Source: Lachnospira sp. UBA4285
GTDB taxonomy: Bacteria > Bacillota > Clostridia > Lachnospirales > Lachnospiraceae
Assembly (NCBI GenBank): GCA_002394965.1
Contig: DGVL01000048.1
Coordinates: 1 to 7,365 of the forward strand
Direction of reading: 5' to 3'
Length of the DNA: 7,365 bases
Part shown: piece after piece, positions 1-6,347 of the stretch
Layout of the letters: every line of letters begins with the position of its first letter
Numbering within the stretch: the stretch's first letter is position 1
The notes under the pieces: generated by a model
Seen by the model: only the letters and a program-made list of their open reading frames with translations
What the model was told of the DNA's origin: nothing
The model's database searches: none
Position numbers and translations under genes: made by a program

Positions 1-869
1 ACCAGCGGATTGGTGATGGCCGCCATGCCGCGCGCATGCGCCATGATGCCCGCCATGAAATGCTTCGCGGTCTCCGAAAGCCCGTCCGGATCCGCGGCGT
101 CGCCGAAGATATTCTGGTCGCCCTTCATCAGGGACATATTGATGTGCATGCCGCTGCCGGCGCAGTCGTTGCGCGGCTTGGGCATGAACGTCGCCCACAG
201 GCCGTGCCGCCTTGCGAGCGTCTTCACCGCGAGCTTGAAGGTCATGATCTTGTCGGCCATCGACAGCGCCTCGCCGTAGCGGAAGTCCACCTCGTGCTGC
301 CCCGGAGCCGTCTCGTGGTGCGATCCCTCGACCTGATAGCCCATGTTCTCCAGATTCATGACGATATCGCGGCGCACATTCTCCCCGAGATCGGTCGGCC
401 CCAGATCGAAGTATCCGCCGTCGTCCCCGGGTTCTGTGGTCGGCTGACCGTTTTCGTCCGTGTGGAACAGGAAAAACTCGCACTCCGGCCCCACATCAAA
501 CGTGTATCCGAGTGCCTGTGCCCGCTGCACCTGCACCCGCAGGATCTGCCGCGGATCGCCCGCAAACAGCGTCCCGTCCGGCTTGTACACGCTGCAGATC
601 AGCCGCGCCACCTTTCCGGCCTGCGGCCGCCACGGAAAAATGACAAATGTATCCAGGTCCGGCCTCAGATACATGTCCGACTCCTCTTCCCTGGCATATC
701 CGTCGATGGACGAGCCGTCGAACATGCAGCCGTGCTTCAGGACGTGCGCCATCTGGCTCGCCGTCACGGCCACATTCTTGAGGACTCCGAACATATCCGT
801 GAACTGCAGACGGATAAATTCCACGTCCTCCTCCTCGATCATCCTGAGAATATCTTCTTCTGAATACAT
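1..869 (-). CDS. glnA: Glutamine synthetase, class I (GSI-alpha), N-terminal 289 residues; 3' end beyond window
   Basis: Makes glutamine from glutamate, ammonia and ATP in the cytoplasm; the family forms dodecamers. The visible 289 residues align without gaps, from memory, with the N-terminal two thirds of the Bacillus subtilis enzyme. Landmarks are the DGSSIDGY loop at 51-58, Arg60 (the position of B. subtilis Arg62, involved in glutamine feedback), PECEF at 128-132 with likely metal ligands Glu129 and Glu131, SHHE at 183-186, GQHEVD at 190-195, and GSGMH at 237-241 with the conserved His. The segment before GSGMH reads RNDCA where B. subtilis has LFGVN, so the usual glutamate-binding Asn is Ala. 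The ATG at 867-869 has AAGGAG five bases upstream. It lies 53 bases after the upstream synthetase stop with no terminator seen, so it is probably cotranscribed. About 150 C-terminal residues are missing because the window ends. Confidence 0.95.
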   Translation of the reverse strand, partial: MYSEEDILRMIEEEDVEFIRLQFTDMFGVLKNVAVTASQMAHVLKHGCMFDGSSIDGYAREEESDMYLRPDLDTFVIFPWRPQAGKVARLICSVYKPDGTLFAGDPRQILRVQVQRAQALGYTFDVGPECEFFLFHTDENGQPTTEPGDDGGYFDLGPTDLGENVRRDIVMNLENMGYQVEGSHHETAPGQHEVDFRYGEALSMADKIMTFKLAVKTLARRHGLWATFMPKPRNDCAGSGMHINMSLMKGDQNIFGDAADPDGLSETAKHFMAGIMAHARGMAAITNPL

Positions 870-922
870 AGCCTCTCCTTTCCGGGGATCGTTGTACCAT
901 TTGTCATGTCCAGACGCACAGA

Positions 923-2602
923 TCAGGCAAGAGCGTCAAGTGCCGCCTGTATTCTCTCCCGCATGCTCTTCTCACCCATGATGTGGATGATGGACCAGAG
1001 ATCCGGCGTGTTGGCGCGCCCGGTCACAGCAATGCGCACCATCTCAGCCACGTCGGAGACGCTTCCCTTGTAACCTTCCGGATTCTTCCGGTACGTCTTC
1101 ACGTCCGGGCAGTAGCCGAAGCGCTCCGAAAGGTCCTTCAGCTTATCAAACCACGCGGCATTGTCGTCGTCGTGACTGTATGCTTCCAGATATGCGGCGA
1201 GCACCTGCCGCACCGTGTCCGCGTCCGCGCCAAACGGTTCCTTTTCGCCCGTATCCCCGGTCTCCGGGAAGAAATATCCGATGAGAAAGAAGATCTGGCT
1301 TGCATTGATCAGATCCTTGCGGCGCCGTTTCATGCCGACGCCCATGTACAGGCGCAGAATGGCCTTGAGCTTCTCCGGGTCCGCAAACCAGTACTTCGCC
1401 TTTTCCGGTTCAAACTCTTTTGCCCAGCCTTCCAGGAAATCGTACACCTCGTCCTCTGATAGCCGGGACAGCTCGTTTTTGCAGATGTTGTGCAGCTTAT
1501 CCTTGTCAAAGAGCGCTCCGGACTTGCTCATGTTCTTCACGTCAAACGGGAACTCGTTGATATCCTTGTCCGGATTCTGGCTGTGCCACTCCTCGAAATT
1601 GGAATTGAGCAGTGTCAGCAGATATACTTTCATGCAGTACGGGTGATACCCGTCTTTCCGGTAGTAGTCAAGCGAGAGCTCCGGGTCCTTTCTCTTGGAG
1701 AGCTTGCGCTTGCCGCCTGTAACCTCGTCGAACTTCATCAGATGCGCCGTGTGCGCGTACTTCGGCAGCTTAAACCCGAGGACTCTGAACAGCTCCACAT
1801 GCGTCGGCGCGGAATCCAGCCACTCGCCGCCGCGGATCACCAGCGTCGTGCGCATCAGATGGTCGTCGATGGCGTGCGCGAAGTGATAGGTCGGGATCCC
1901 GTCGCTCTTGAGCAGCACGATGTCGTGGAAATTCTCCGGCAGCGTCAGATCGCCCTTGATCTCATCGTGAAAGACGAATTCCCTGCCCGGTGTCCCCTGG
2001 CTTCTCAGGCGCAGCACATGCTCCTTCCCCGACTTCAGGGCTTCTTCATATTCAGCGAGGCTCTTGTCTCTCCATAGCGCATACTTCCCGTAGCAGCCGA
2101 TCGGCTCTTCAGCCGCTTCCTGCTGCCGGCGGACCGCATCCAGCTCTTCCTCCGTCGAGAAACACGGATACGCCAGCCCCCGCTGTACAAGAGACCGGGC
2201 GAATGTGTGATAGATCCGGACTCTCTGTCTCTGGAAATACGGCCCGTAGTTGTTCCCCGGGGCGTCATCCGGCAGCCCCGCGCCCTCGTCGAACTCGATG
2301 TCAAAGTAGCGCATCGCGTTGATGACCAGCTCCACCGCGCCTTCGACCTTGCGCTTTGCGTCCGTGTCCTCGATCCGCAGATAGAAAACCCCGCCGTGGC
2401 GGTGTGCGATCCGCTCATCAGCCAGGGCGCTGTACAGATTGCCCAGATGGATAAATCCCGTCGGGCTCGGCGCCATTCTCGTCACTTCCGCTTTTTTGGG
2501 AAGCTTTCTGTACGGATACTTCTTCTCCCAGTAATCCGGCGTCTCGTCCACGTCCGGAAAGAGCAAATCCGCCAGTTTTCTGTTCTCCTCTTCTGTCAGC
2601 AT
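923..2602 (-). CDS. gltX: Glutamate--tRNA ligase, long non-canonical form
   Basis: Charges tRNA with glutamate in the cytoplasm (class I synthetase). In bacteria lacking GlnRS it also supplies Glu-tRNA(Gln) to the GatCAB amidotransferase; which applies here cannot be seen. With the ATG at 2600-2602 the protein has 559 residues, against roughly 470-485 in E. coli and B. subtilis. The catalytic core starts late: APSPTGFIHLGN at 44-55 carries the HIGH-type motif as HLGN, IEDTD is at 77-81, and the KMSKS-type motif is KLSKR at 300-304. The zinc site is degenerate: one Cys at 147 and one at 170, not the full Cys pair pattern of E. coli. I chose Met 2602 because AAAGGA lies 11 bases upstream and because remembered homologues begin just before KLADLLFP. 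The upstream ATG at 2621-2623 (566 residues) has no clear ribosome binding site but cannot be excluded. It sits between the epimerase (40-base gap) and glutamine synthetase (53-base gap), probably on one transcript. Confidence 0.93.
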   Translation of the reverse strand: MLTEEENRKLADLLFPDVDETPDYWEKKYPYRKLPKKAEVTRMAPSPTGFIHLGNLYSALADERIAHRHGGVFYLRIEDTDAKRKVEGAVELVINAMRYFDIEFDEGAGLPDDAPGNNYGPYFQRQRVRIYHTFARSLVQRGLAYPCFSTEEELDAVRRQQEAAEEPIGCYGKYALWRDKSLAEYEEALKSGKEHVLRLRSQGTPGREFVFHDEIKGDLTLPENFHDIVLLKSDGIPTYHFAHAIDDHLMRTTLVIRGGEWLDSAPTHVELFRVLGFKLPKYAHTAHLMKFDEVTGGKRKLSKRKDPELSLDYYRKDGYHPYCMKVYLLTLLNSNFEEWHSQNPDKDINEFPFDVKNMSKSGALFDKDKLHNICKNELSRLSEDEVYDFLEGWAKEFEPEKAKYWFADPEKLKAILRLYMGVGMKRRRKDLINASQIFFLIGYFFPETGDTGEKEPFGADADTVRQVLAAYLEAYSHDDDNAAWFDKLKDLSERFGYCPDVKTYRKNPEGYKGSVSDVAEMVRIAVTGRANTPDLWSIIHIMGEKSMRERIQAALDALA

Positions 2603-2613
2603 ACCTGTAACAA

Positions 2614-2619
2614 TCCTTT
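2614..2619 (-). promoter_or_regulatory. Ribosome binding site deciding the gltX start
   Basis: AAAGGA on the minus strand, 11 bases before the ATG at 2600-2602. The site lies inside the codons that would follow the alternative ATG at 2621-2623, which lacks a Shine-Dalgarno sequence. The spacing is longer than ideal, so the choice is likely but not certain. Confidence 0.55.
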
Positions 2620-2642
2620 CCATAAAACAGCACCGCCCGCCT

Positions 2643-3536
2643 TCAGGCGTTCGGCACTGTGATCGTGTAATCTCTTGTAAAGCTCTCTCCCGGAGCCAGC
2701 TTATTCCCGAACTTTCTCTCCGTCAGGTCTCCAGCGAAACCGACGCCGTCCGCCCGGCCGTACCACGGCTCGATGCAGAGAAACGGCAGATGCGCCTCTG
2801 ACACGCCCCAGAGCCCGAGCACCGGCGCCTGCGTCTCAAGCGCCACCCGCGCGCCCTCCGGTGTCAGCAGCGTGATATTCTGCAGCTTCCCTTCTGCCTG
2901 AGCTGTCTCGATAATCAGCGCGTCCCGGGCGAACAAAGCCTCTGTAACCGGAAGCCGCCCGTCATTAAGCTGCACCGTATATTCCCTGTCTGCCACCAGC
3001 CCACCGTCAAGAAGCCTATACGTAAGCCTGCTCATCGGTCCGTTCTCCGTCTCCAGAAACAGAGAGGCACCCGCGCAGCTCTTCCCGCCTTCCGTGATAA
3101 ATGCCGGATGCGCGCCGATGCTGAAGTACATCGCGCGGTTCCCTGTATCAGACACGTTCCAGCTCACGCGCAGCGTGTCGCCCTCCAGCGCAAATCCGCA
3201 CTGCAGCGAAAAGTCAAAGGGATATACCTCCCGGGTCTTCTCATCTGCCAGAAGCTCTCCGCTCACATGGTCTGCCCCCTGCGTGAGAAGTGAAAACTCC
3301 CGGTCCCTTGCAAAACCATGCTGGTGCATCTCGTAGGCTCTGCCGCCGAAGCGGTATGCGTCACCGGCAAGACGGCCTACCACCGGGAACAGGATGGGCG
3401 CGTGCCGCTTCCACACGGACGGGTCCGCCTGCCATATGAGCTCTGAGCCGTCACGGCGGCGCACAAGAGACACCAGTTCAAAGCCATGGCTGTCGATGAC
3501 AGCTGTCAGCTTGTCGTTTTGAATCGTATACCGCAA
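2643..3536 (-). CDS. Aldose 1-epimerase family protein, LacX-like
   Basis: A cytoplasmic galactose-mutarotase-fold protein of about 297 residues, the usual size of the LacX/YeaD-type branch. Family members interconvert alpha and beta anomers of sugars or sugar phosphates; the substrate here is unknown. From the TTG start the visible motifs are HQHGF at 71-75 (candidate catalytic His73), IGAHPAF at 141-147 (His143) and CIEPWYG at 254-260 (candidate general base Glu256). I place the start at TTG 3534-3536 because AGGTGG lies five bases upstream and the protein then begins RYTIQNDKL, the normal family start. A longer frame reaches ATG 3680 (345 residues), but its extra 48 residues are Arg-rich and would translate across a strong promoter (3607-3635), so I reject it. 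It is the first gene of the epimerase-gltX-glnA group. No sugar transport or catabolic gene is near, so its link to glutamate metabolism is unexplained. Confidence 0.88.
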   Translation of the reverse strand: MRYTIQNDKLTAVIDSHGFELVSLVRRRDGSELIWQADPSVWKRHAPILFPVVGRLAGDAYRFGGRAYEMHQHGFARDREFSLLTQGADHVSGELLADEKTREVYPFDFSLQCGFALEGDTLRVSWNVSDTGNRAMYFSIGAHPAFITEGGKSCAGASLFLETENGPMSRLTYRLLDGGLVADREYTVQLNDGRLPVTEALFARDALIIETAQAEGKLQNITLLTPEGARVALETQAPVLGLWGVSEAHLPFLCIEPWYGRADGVGFAGDLTERKFGNKLAPGESFTRDYTITVPNA

Positions 3537-3541
3537 AAGTT

Positions 3542-3547
3542 CCACCT
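3542..3547 (-). promoter_or_regulatory. Ribosome binding site for the TTG start of the epimerase
   Basis: AGGTGG on the minus strand, five bases before TTG 3534-3536. It supports the short form, whose N-terminus matches the LacX-like family. Confidence 0.65.
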
Positions 3548-3580
3548 GCCTTACCCTGAATCGCACTGTCACCGGCAGTC

Positions 3581-3604
3581 CTGCAGCGGTGCCGCGCGCT
3601 GCAG
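3581..3604. repeat. Perfect 8-base inverted repeat at the predicted transcription start
   Basis: CTGCAGCG (3581-3588) and CGCTGCAG (3597-3604) are exact reverse complements separated by eight bases. Read on the minus strand the repeat starts three bases after the -10 box, so it covers the predicted start (near 3600) and the first 20 or so transcribed bases. It could be a repressor operator or a stem in the 5' leader of the epimerase-gltX-glnA transcript. There is no T-run after it, so it is not a simple terminator. Confidence 0.6.
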
Positions 3605-3606
3605 TC

Positions 3607-3635
3607 ATTTTAAGATACTTACCGGTAAAACTCAA
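3607..3635 (-). promoter_or_regulatory. Sigma-70/SigA-type promoter for the epimerase-gltX-glnA transcript
   Basis: On the minus strand TTGAGT (3630-3635, -35) and TAAAAT (3607-3612, -10) are exactly 17 bases apart. The predicted start is near 3600, leaving a leader of about 64 bases before the TTG start codon. The position fits the trimmed epimerase start and diverges from the tRNA gene. Confidence 0.7.
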
Positions 3636-3663
3636 GGTTCCCTCTCCCCGCGCGGTTGTTTTG

Positions 3664-3672
3664 TGATAAAAT
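3664..3672 (+). promoter_or_regulatory. Possible extended -10 promoter for tRNA-Leu
   Basis: TGATAAAAT on the plus strand combines a TGN extension with a TAAAAT hexamer (3667-3672). The predicted start is within a base or two of the mature tRNA 5' end at 3681, so the leader would be extremely short. No -35 hexamer is seen at a suitable distance, so the call is tentative. Confidence 0.4.
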
Positions 3673-3680
3673 AAGCCCAT

Positions 3681-3761
3681 GCGGGCATGGCGGAATTGGC
3701 AGACGCGCCAGATTTAGGTTCTGGTCCGACGAGGGTGCAGGTTCAAGTCCTGTTGCCCGCA
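3681..3761 (+). tRNA. tRNA-Leu (anticodon UAG)
   Basis: Folds into a full class II cloverleaf. The acceptor stem GCGGGCA (3681-3687) pairs with TGCCCGC (3754-3760). The D stem is GCG (3690-3692) with CGC (3704-3706). The anticodon stem CCAGA (3708-3712) pairs with TCTGG (3720-3724), around a loop with anticodon TAG at 3715-3717, reading CUA and other CUN leucine codons. The variable arm is 12 bases (3725-3736), as expected for leucine. The T stem GCAGG (3737-3741) with CCTGT (3749-3753) encloses TTCAAGT. The discriminator is A3761 as in leucine tRNAs, and the 3' CCA is not encoded. This is the only plus-strand gene here, head-on to the end of the right-hand operon. Confidence 0.97.
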
Positions 3762-3767
3762 TTTTTT
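3762..3767 (+). terminator. T-run directly after tRNA-Leu, possible termination site
   Basis: Six T residues immediately follow the tRNA discriminator base, preceded by the GC-rich acceptor and T stems. This could act as an intrinsic terminator with the tRNA stem as the hairpin. No separate hairpin is seen. The last T is shared with the TGA stop of the opposite-strand ATPase gene. Confidence 0.4.
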
Positions 3768-4750
3768 CAGGAGACCGTAAGTCTTTGCCCTTCCCGGATC
3801 TTCTCGCGGAGATCTGTGAGAAACCGGTCCGTCTCCTCGGCTTTCCGCAGGACCTCTTCTTCCCCGCTCATTTTTTGCATTACGTCTTTTATGCCGCCAT
3901 CTGACAACACAAGCCGCTGATCGGCAAGAAGCGCCAGCACCGGGTCATGCGTCGCGATAAAGACGATCTTGTCGCGCCCGGTCAGAAGTTTCAGCGCCAT
4001 GCGGCGGTTTATCCCCGCGTTCTCGATCTCGTCGATCAGCACAACCGGAGCCTGTGAGATGAGCGCGCAGTCGGCGATCATAAGAGCTCTGGACTGTCCC
4101 CCGGACAGACTGGTGACGGGCGTCGTCTCCTCGAACGGCTCCCCGCACAGCGACACAGCCGTGCGATAGACCTGGCCGGCGAGTGCTGCCGCGTCGGCCC
4201 GCGCGTGGAAGCACTCGGCATGCATGCGCAGGAAATCCCGGACGTGCATATCCAGCACAAAGTTCATGTTCTGGGACAGCTGCGCGACCAGCCTCTGTCC
4301 CAGCGGCCGCTGCGCGCGCTTCTGCCCGTTGATGAGGATCGTCCGGCCTGTCGGCGAATCGCCCGCCGCCTGCCACTCGATATCCTCGAGGAGTCTGGAT
4401 TTCCCGGCACCTGTCCTCCCGACCAGTGCCGTCGTCTGCCCTCTGTGAAGCTGTATCTTCTGAAAGTTTTCTTTTGCCCCGCTCTTGCTGTGTCCGGGGA
4501 GGATCGTGAGCGTGTCAGCCCTCAGGGCGTCGCTGTTCCAGGTCTTTTCCAGTGCCCGCAGGTACGCTTCAAACTGGCGGCACTCCGCGTCTCTGTCTGA
4601 TTTTCTCTGCTCAAAAAAGCTCTCCGGAAGCCTCTTCATGTTTTCGGCAAAGCTCACCGTCTCGTCCAGATCCGTCTCCAGATCATTCAGATAGACCCGC
4701 AGCACAGGGCATTGTTCAAGAAGGCTTGCAAGCGTATCCGTACAGGTCAT
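3767..4750 (-). CDS. ABC-type ATPase without membrane partner, helical N-terminal domain
   Basis: A 327-residue predicted soluble protein with a complete ABC nucleotide-binding domain: Walker A GRTGAGKS at 111-118, glutamines for a Q-loop near 157-160, signature LSGGQ at 215-219, Walker B VVLIDE at 236-241 with Glu241 as likely catalytic base, and switch His268 in ATHDP. Residues 1-75 are mostly helical in appearance, and the first 45 or so (TLASLLEQCPVL and onward) resemble DUF1858-type small helical domains, without their usual Cys; this is only an impression. The C-terminus (295-322) is highly charged and could form a coiled coil. ATG 4748-4750 was chosen because GGAGGT lies five bases upstream and it overlaps the preceding gene stop as ATGA. 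A frame extends to 4825, but those 25 residues would run back into the preceding gene. No transmembrane segments and no second permease are seen, so a mechanical role in the cytoplasm is as likely as transport. Last gene of the operon. Confidence 0.82.
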   Translation of the reverse strand: MTCTDTLASLLEQCPVLRVYLNDLETDLDETVSFAENMKRLPESFFEQRKSDRDAECRQFEAYLRALEKTWNSDALRADTLTILPGHSKSGAKENFQKIQLHRGQTTALVGRTGAGKSRLLEDIEWQAAGDSPTGRTILINGQKRAQRPLGQRLVAQLSQNMNFVLDMHVRDFLRMHAECFHARADAAALAGQVYRTAVSLCGEPFEETTPVTSLSGGQSRALMIADCALISQAPVVLIDEIENAGINRRMALKLLTGRDKIVFIATHDPVLALLADQRLVLSDGGIKDVMQKMSGEEEVLRKAEETDRFLTDLREKIREGQRLTVS

Positions 4751-5439
4751 GTGGCACCTCCAAGTTTCATCTTCCGGACATTGCCGACCTGATAGTCTTT
4801 TCCGATCCGGGTCTCGCCAAGACAATACGAACAGATCGCCATCGGCATCGGAAAGCGCAGGGACGGTTCTTCATCCGGCGTATCGGTCCGTCTCAGAATC
4901 GCATCCACGGCGGCCCTGGCTCCCTGTCCGGTCAGCCCGTTCACAGGGAAGATCTCGGCCCTCGGATTCACCAGCATTACCTGTCGGAAGAAGACCTCCC
5001 GCTCCGCCTGGGATACGATGTCCCCGCGGGTGATCAGGATGATGTCGGCGAGCTTGAGCATCGGACCGATCTTCGACGGCGCATGGATTCCTGCCAGCTG
5101 GTCCACCACGCACACAGCCGGAACACCTTTCAGGTACGGCGAGCAGCGGCTGCACAGTCCTGCGCTCTCTGTGAACAGAATATCCAGTTTCTCCCGGCGG
5201 CCGTAGGCGCAGACTTCATCCAGATTGGTGATGAAGAAATGGTCCGGGCAAAGTTCAGCCGAGATCCCGCGCACAGCACGGATCCCGGCTTCCTGGAAGG
5301 TCTCGTCGTCATTGGTCTGCATACAGTCAAATTTCACCACACCGGTCCTGAGCCCCCGCTCTTTCAGCAGCCGGTTCATCCGCAGAAGCACAGAGGTCTT
5401 TCCGACAGCCGGCGGCCCGGCAACTGTGACAAGTTTCAT
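4747..5439 (-). CDS. P-loop GTPase of the HypB/UreG/G3E-like group with two CxxC motifs
   Basis: A 230-residue soluble protein beginning MKLVTVAGPPAVGKTS, with the P-loop at 8-16. The likely switch segment LFTESAGLCSRC at 88-99 resembles the ENVGN-type segment of metal-chaperone GTPases such as HypB and UreG, which use GTP to load nickel. The usual NKxD base-recognition motif is replaced by TRGD at 137-140, so nucleotide preference is uncertain. Two CxxC pairs stand out, Cys96-Cys99 and Cys203-Cys206, the second in a C-terminal tail reading CSYCLGETRIG. They could bind a metal or an Fe-S cluster (inference). ATG 5437-5439 has GGAGG seven bases upstream and overlaps the previous stop as ATGA; a longer frame to 5511 runs into the preceding gene and is rejected. 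Its own stop overlaps the next start by four bases. A role in metal or cofactor insertion fits the neighbours; a CooC-like ATPase is the main alternative. Confidence 0.8.
   Translation of the reverse strand: MKLVTVAGPPAVGKTSVLLRMNRLLKERGLRTGVVKFDCMQTNDDETFQEAGIRAVRGISAELCPDHFFITNLDEVCAYGRREKLDILFTESAGLCSRCSPYLKGVPAVCVVDQLAGIHAPSKIGPMLKLADIILITRGDIVSQAEREVFFRQVMLVNPRAEIFPVNGLTGQGARAAVDAILRRTDTPDEEPSLRFPMPMAICSYCLGETRIGKDYQVGNVRKMKLGGAT
4756..4761 (-). promoter_or_regulatory. Strong ribosome binding site deciding the start of the terminal ATPase
   Basis: GGAGGT on the minus strand, five bases before ATG 4748-4750 and inside the end of the preceding GTPase gene. It favours this start over the longer frame reaching 4825. 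Confidence 0.75.
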
Positions 5440-6347
5440 ACTTCTCCCTCCATGATTTTCCGGCATCCGGCGATGATGTCCGGCAGATCCGGCCGGCGCA
5501 GAAAGTCCCACCCGATGAATGCGAGCTTCCCCGGAAGTCTGTTGTCAATTGTGCGGCAGGCAGACGGAAAGAATCCCTGCTCGCGAAAGACACGGCCTGT
5601 CTGCTCCTGGCACAGAACATCCAGGAACCGCGCTGCGTCCCGGGTGTCCTGCGCCGTGACAGCGACCGGGATTATCGGCGCGCCGTCTGAGAACCACCGC
5701 AGGGACATCCCGGGCTGCATGGCCTTGAGTCGCGCGAAGATCCAGGGCATGACCATGATAAAGGGCTTCACGCTCATCCCGCCCGGATGAATCATCTGCG
5801 ACGGATGAAGCCCCGCCAGACAGTTTCTCCGGAAGGCGGCAACGCCTTCATAACCGGCTGCCTTATAGATATAGGTGAACAGAATGCTGTCCAGCAGTGC
5901 GCCGTCGTCCGGATATACGATGCTTCCACGGTATTCATCCCGCAGCAGATCTGAGAGTGTTTCCGGAAGAGGCCGTCCCTCGGCGCGCCCCATGTCGACC
6001 ACCATCGTCATCGGAATGCAGGCCGCTATGTCGTACACGCCCTCCGGATCTGCAAAGCCGTCAAAGTCCGGATTATCAAGCCTTCCCGCCGACCTTGCGG
6101 CGAATCCTTTTTCCTCCGGATGTTCGGGAATCATCCCCTCGATGCCGGTCCCGACGATGACCTGCGGGTGGCACGAAACGGTGAGATCCCGAAGCCAGTT
6201 TCTCCCGAACTGCGCAAGCGCGACGCTGTACGCAGACTGACTGAAATACTGATCCAGCACTTCCTGAAACGGAAGCTGGACGACACAGGGGACCCGGGCA
6301 AGAAGCACCGCGTCTGCATTGTCCCTGGTGAAGTGCAGTTCATCCAT
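5436..6347 (-). CDS. Type-II periplasmic-binding-protein-like protein lacking a signal peptide
   Basis: A 303-residue protein resembling the iron(III)/thiamine-type substrate-binding proteins of ABC importers. The clearest segment is DLLRDEYRGSIVYPDDGALL at 133-152, the hinge region typical of that fold, followed by DGAPIIPVAV at 221-230. The N-terminus (MDELHFTRDNADAV) is charged, with no hydrophobic signal sequence and no lipobox Cys, so the protein should stay in the cytoplasm. ATG 6345-6347 directly abuts the TGA of the preceding ATPase (TGAATG), with AAAGGA eight bases upstream, so this start is firm and an undetected signal peptide is unlikely. Its own stop overlaps the GTPase start as ATGA. 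FecCD/FecE importers normally work with class III (FepB/BtuF-like) receptors, so this is probably not the outside receptor for that transporter. It may carry or sense a ligand inside the cell. The ligand is unknown. Confidence 0.75.
   Translation of the reverse strand: MDELHFTRDNADAVLLARVPCVVQLPFQEVLDQYFSQSAYSVALAQFGRNWLRDLTVSCHPQVIVGTGIEGMIPEHPEEKGFAARSAGRLDNPDFDGFADPEGVYDIAACIPMTMVVDMGRAEGRPLPETLSDLLRDEYRGSIVYPDDGALLDSILFTYIYKAAGYEGVAAFRRNCLAGLHPSQMIHPGGMSVKPFIMVMPWIFARLKAMQPGMSLRWFSDGAPIIPVAVTAQDTRDAARFLDVLCQEQTGRVFREQGFFPSACRTIDNRLPGKLAFIGWDFLRRPDLPDIIAGCRKIMEGEV

Noticed and set aside
36..863. A 275-codon plus-strand open frame
   Set aside because: It is the antisense shadow of the glutamine synthetase gene, with no protein family resemblance.
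870..922. A separate promoter or nitrogen-regulator site ahead of glutamine synthetase
   Set aside because: I found no -35/-10 pair with correct spacing and no match to the TGTNA-N7-TNACA pattern. Only a ribosome binding site is convincing.
3537..3680. A 48-residue N-terminal extension of the epimerase starting at ATG 3680
   Set aside because: It would translate through a strong promoter and the inverted repeat, has no ribosome binding site, and is absent from the family. The TTG at 3534-3536 fits better.
3664..3690. A minus-strand hairpin GCCC-GCAT-GGGC followed by TTATTTT, as a terminator for the right-hand operon
   Set aside because: The stem is only four base pairs and the T-tract is interrupted. 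The same bases are explained by the tRNA 5' end and its -10 region.
3770..3785. A small stem AGAC/GTCT just inside the last ATPase gene, as an operon terminator
   Set aside because: It has four base pairs, and no T-run follows on the minus strand.
4552..5790. A 412-codon plus-strand open frame
   Set aside because: It lies antisense across three overlapping minus-strand genes with clear motifs and ribosome binding sites. Its product is rich in Arg, Pro and Ser, with no recognisable domain.
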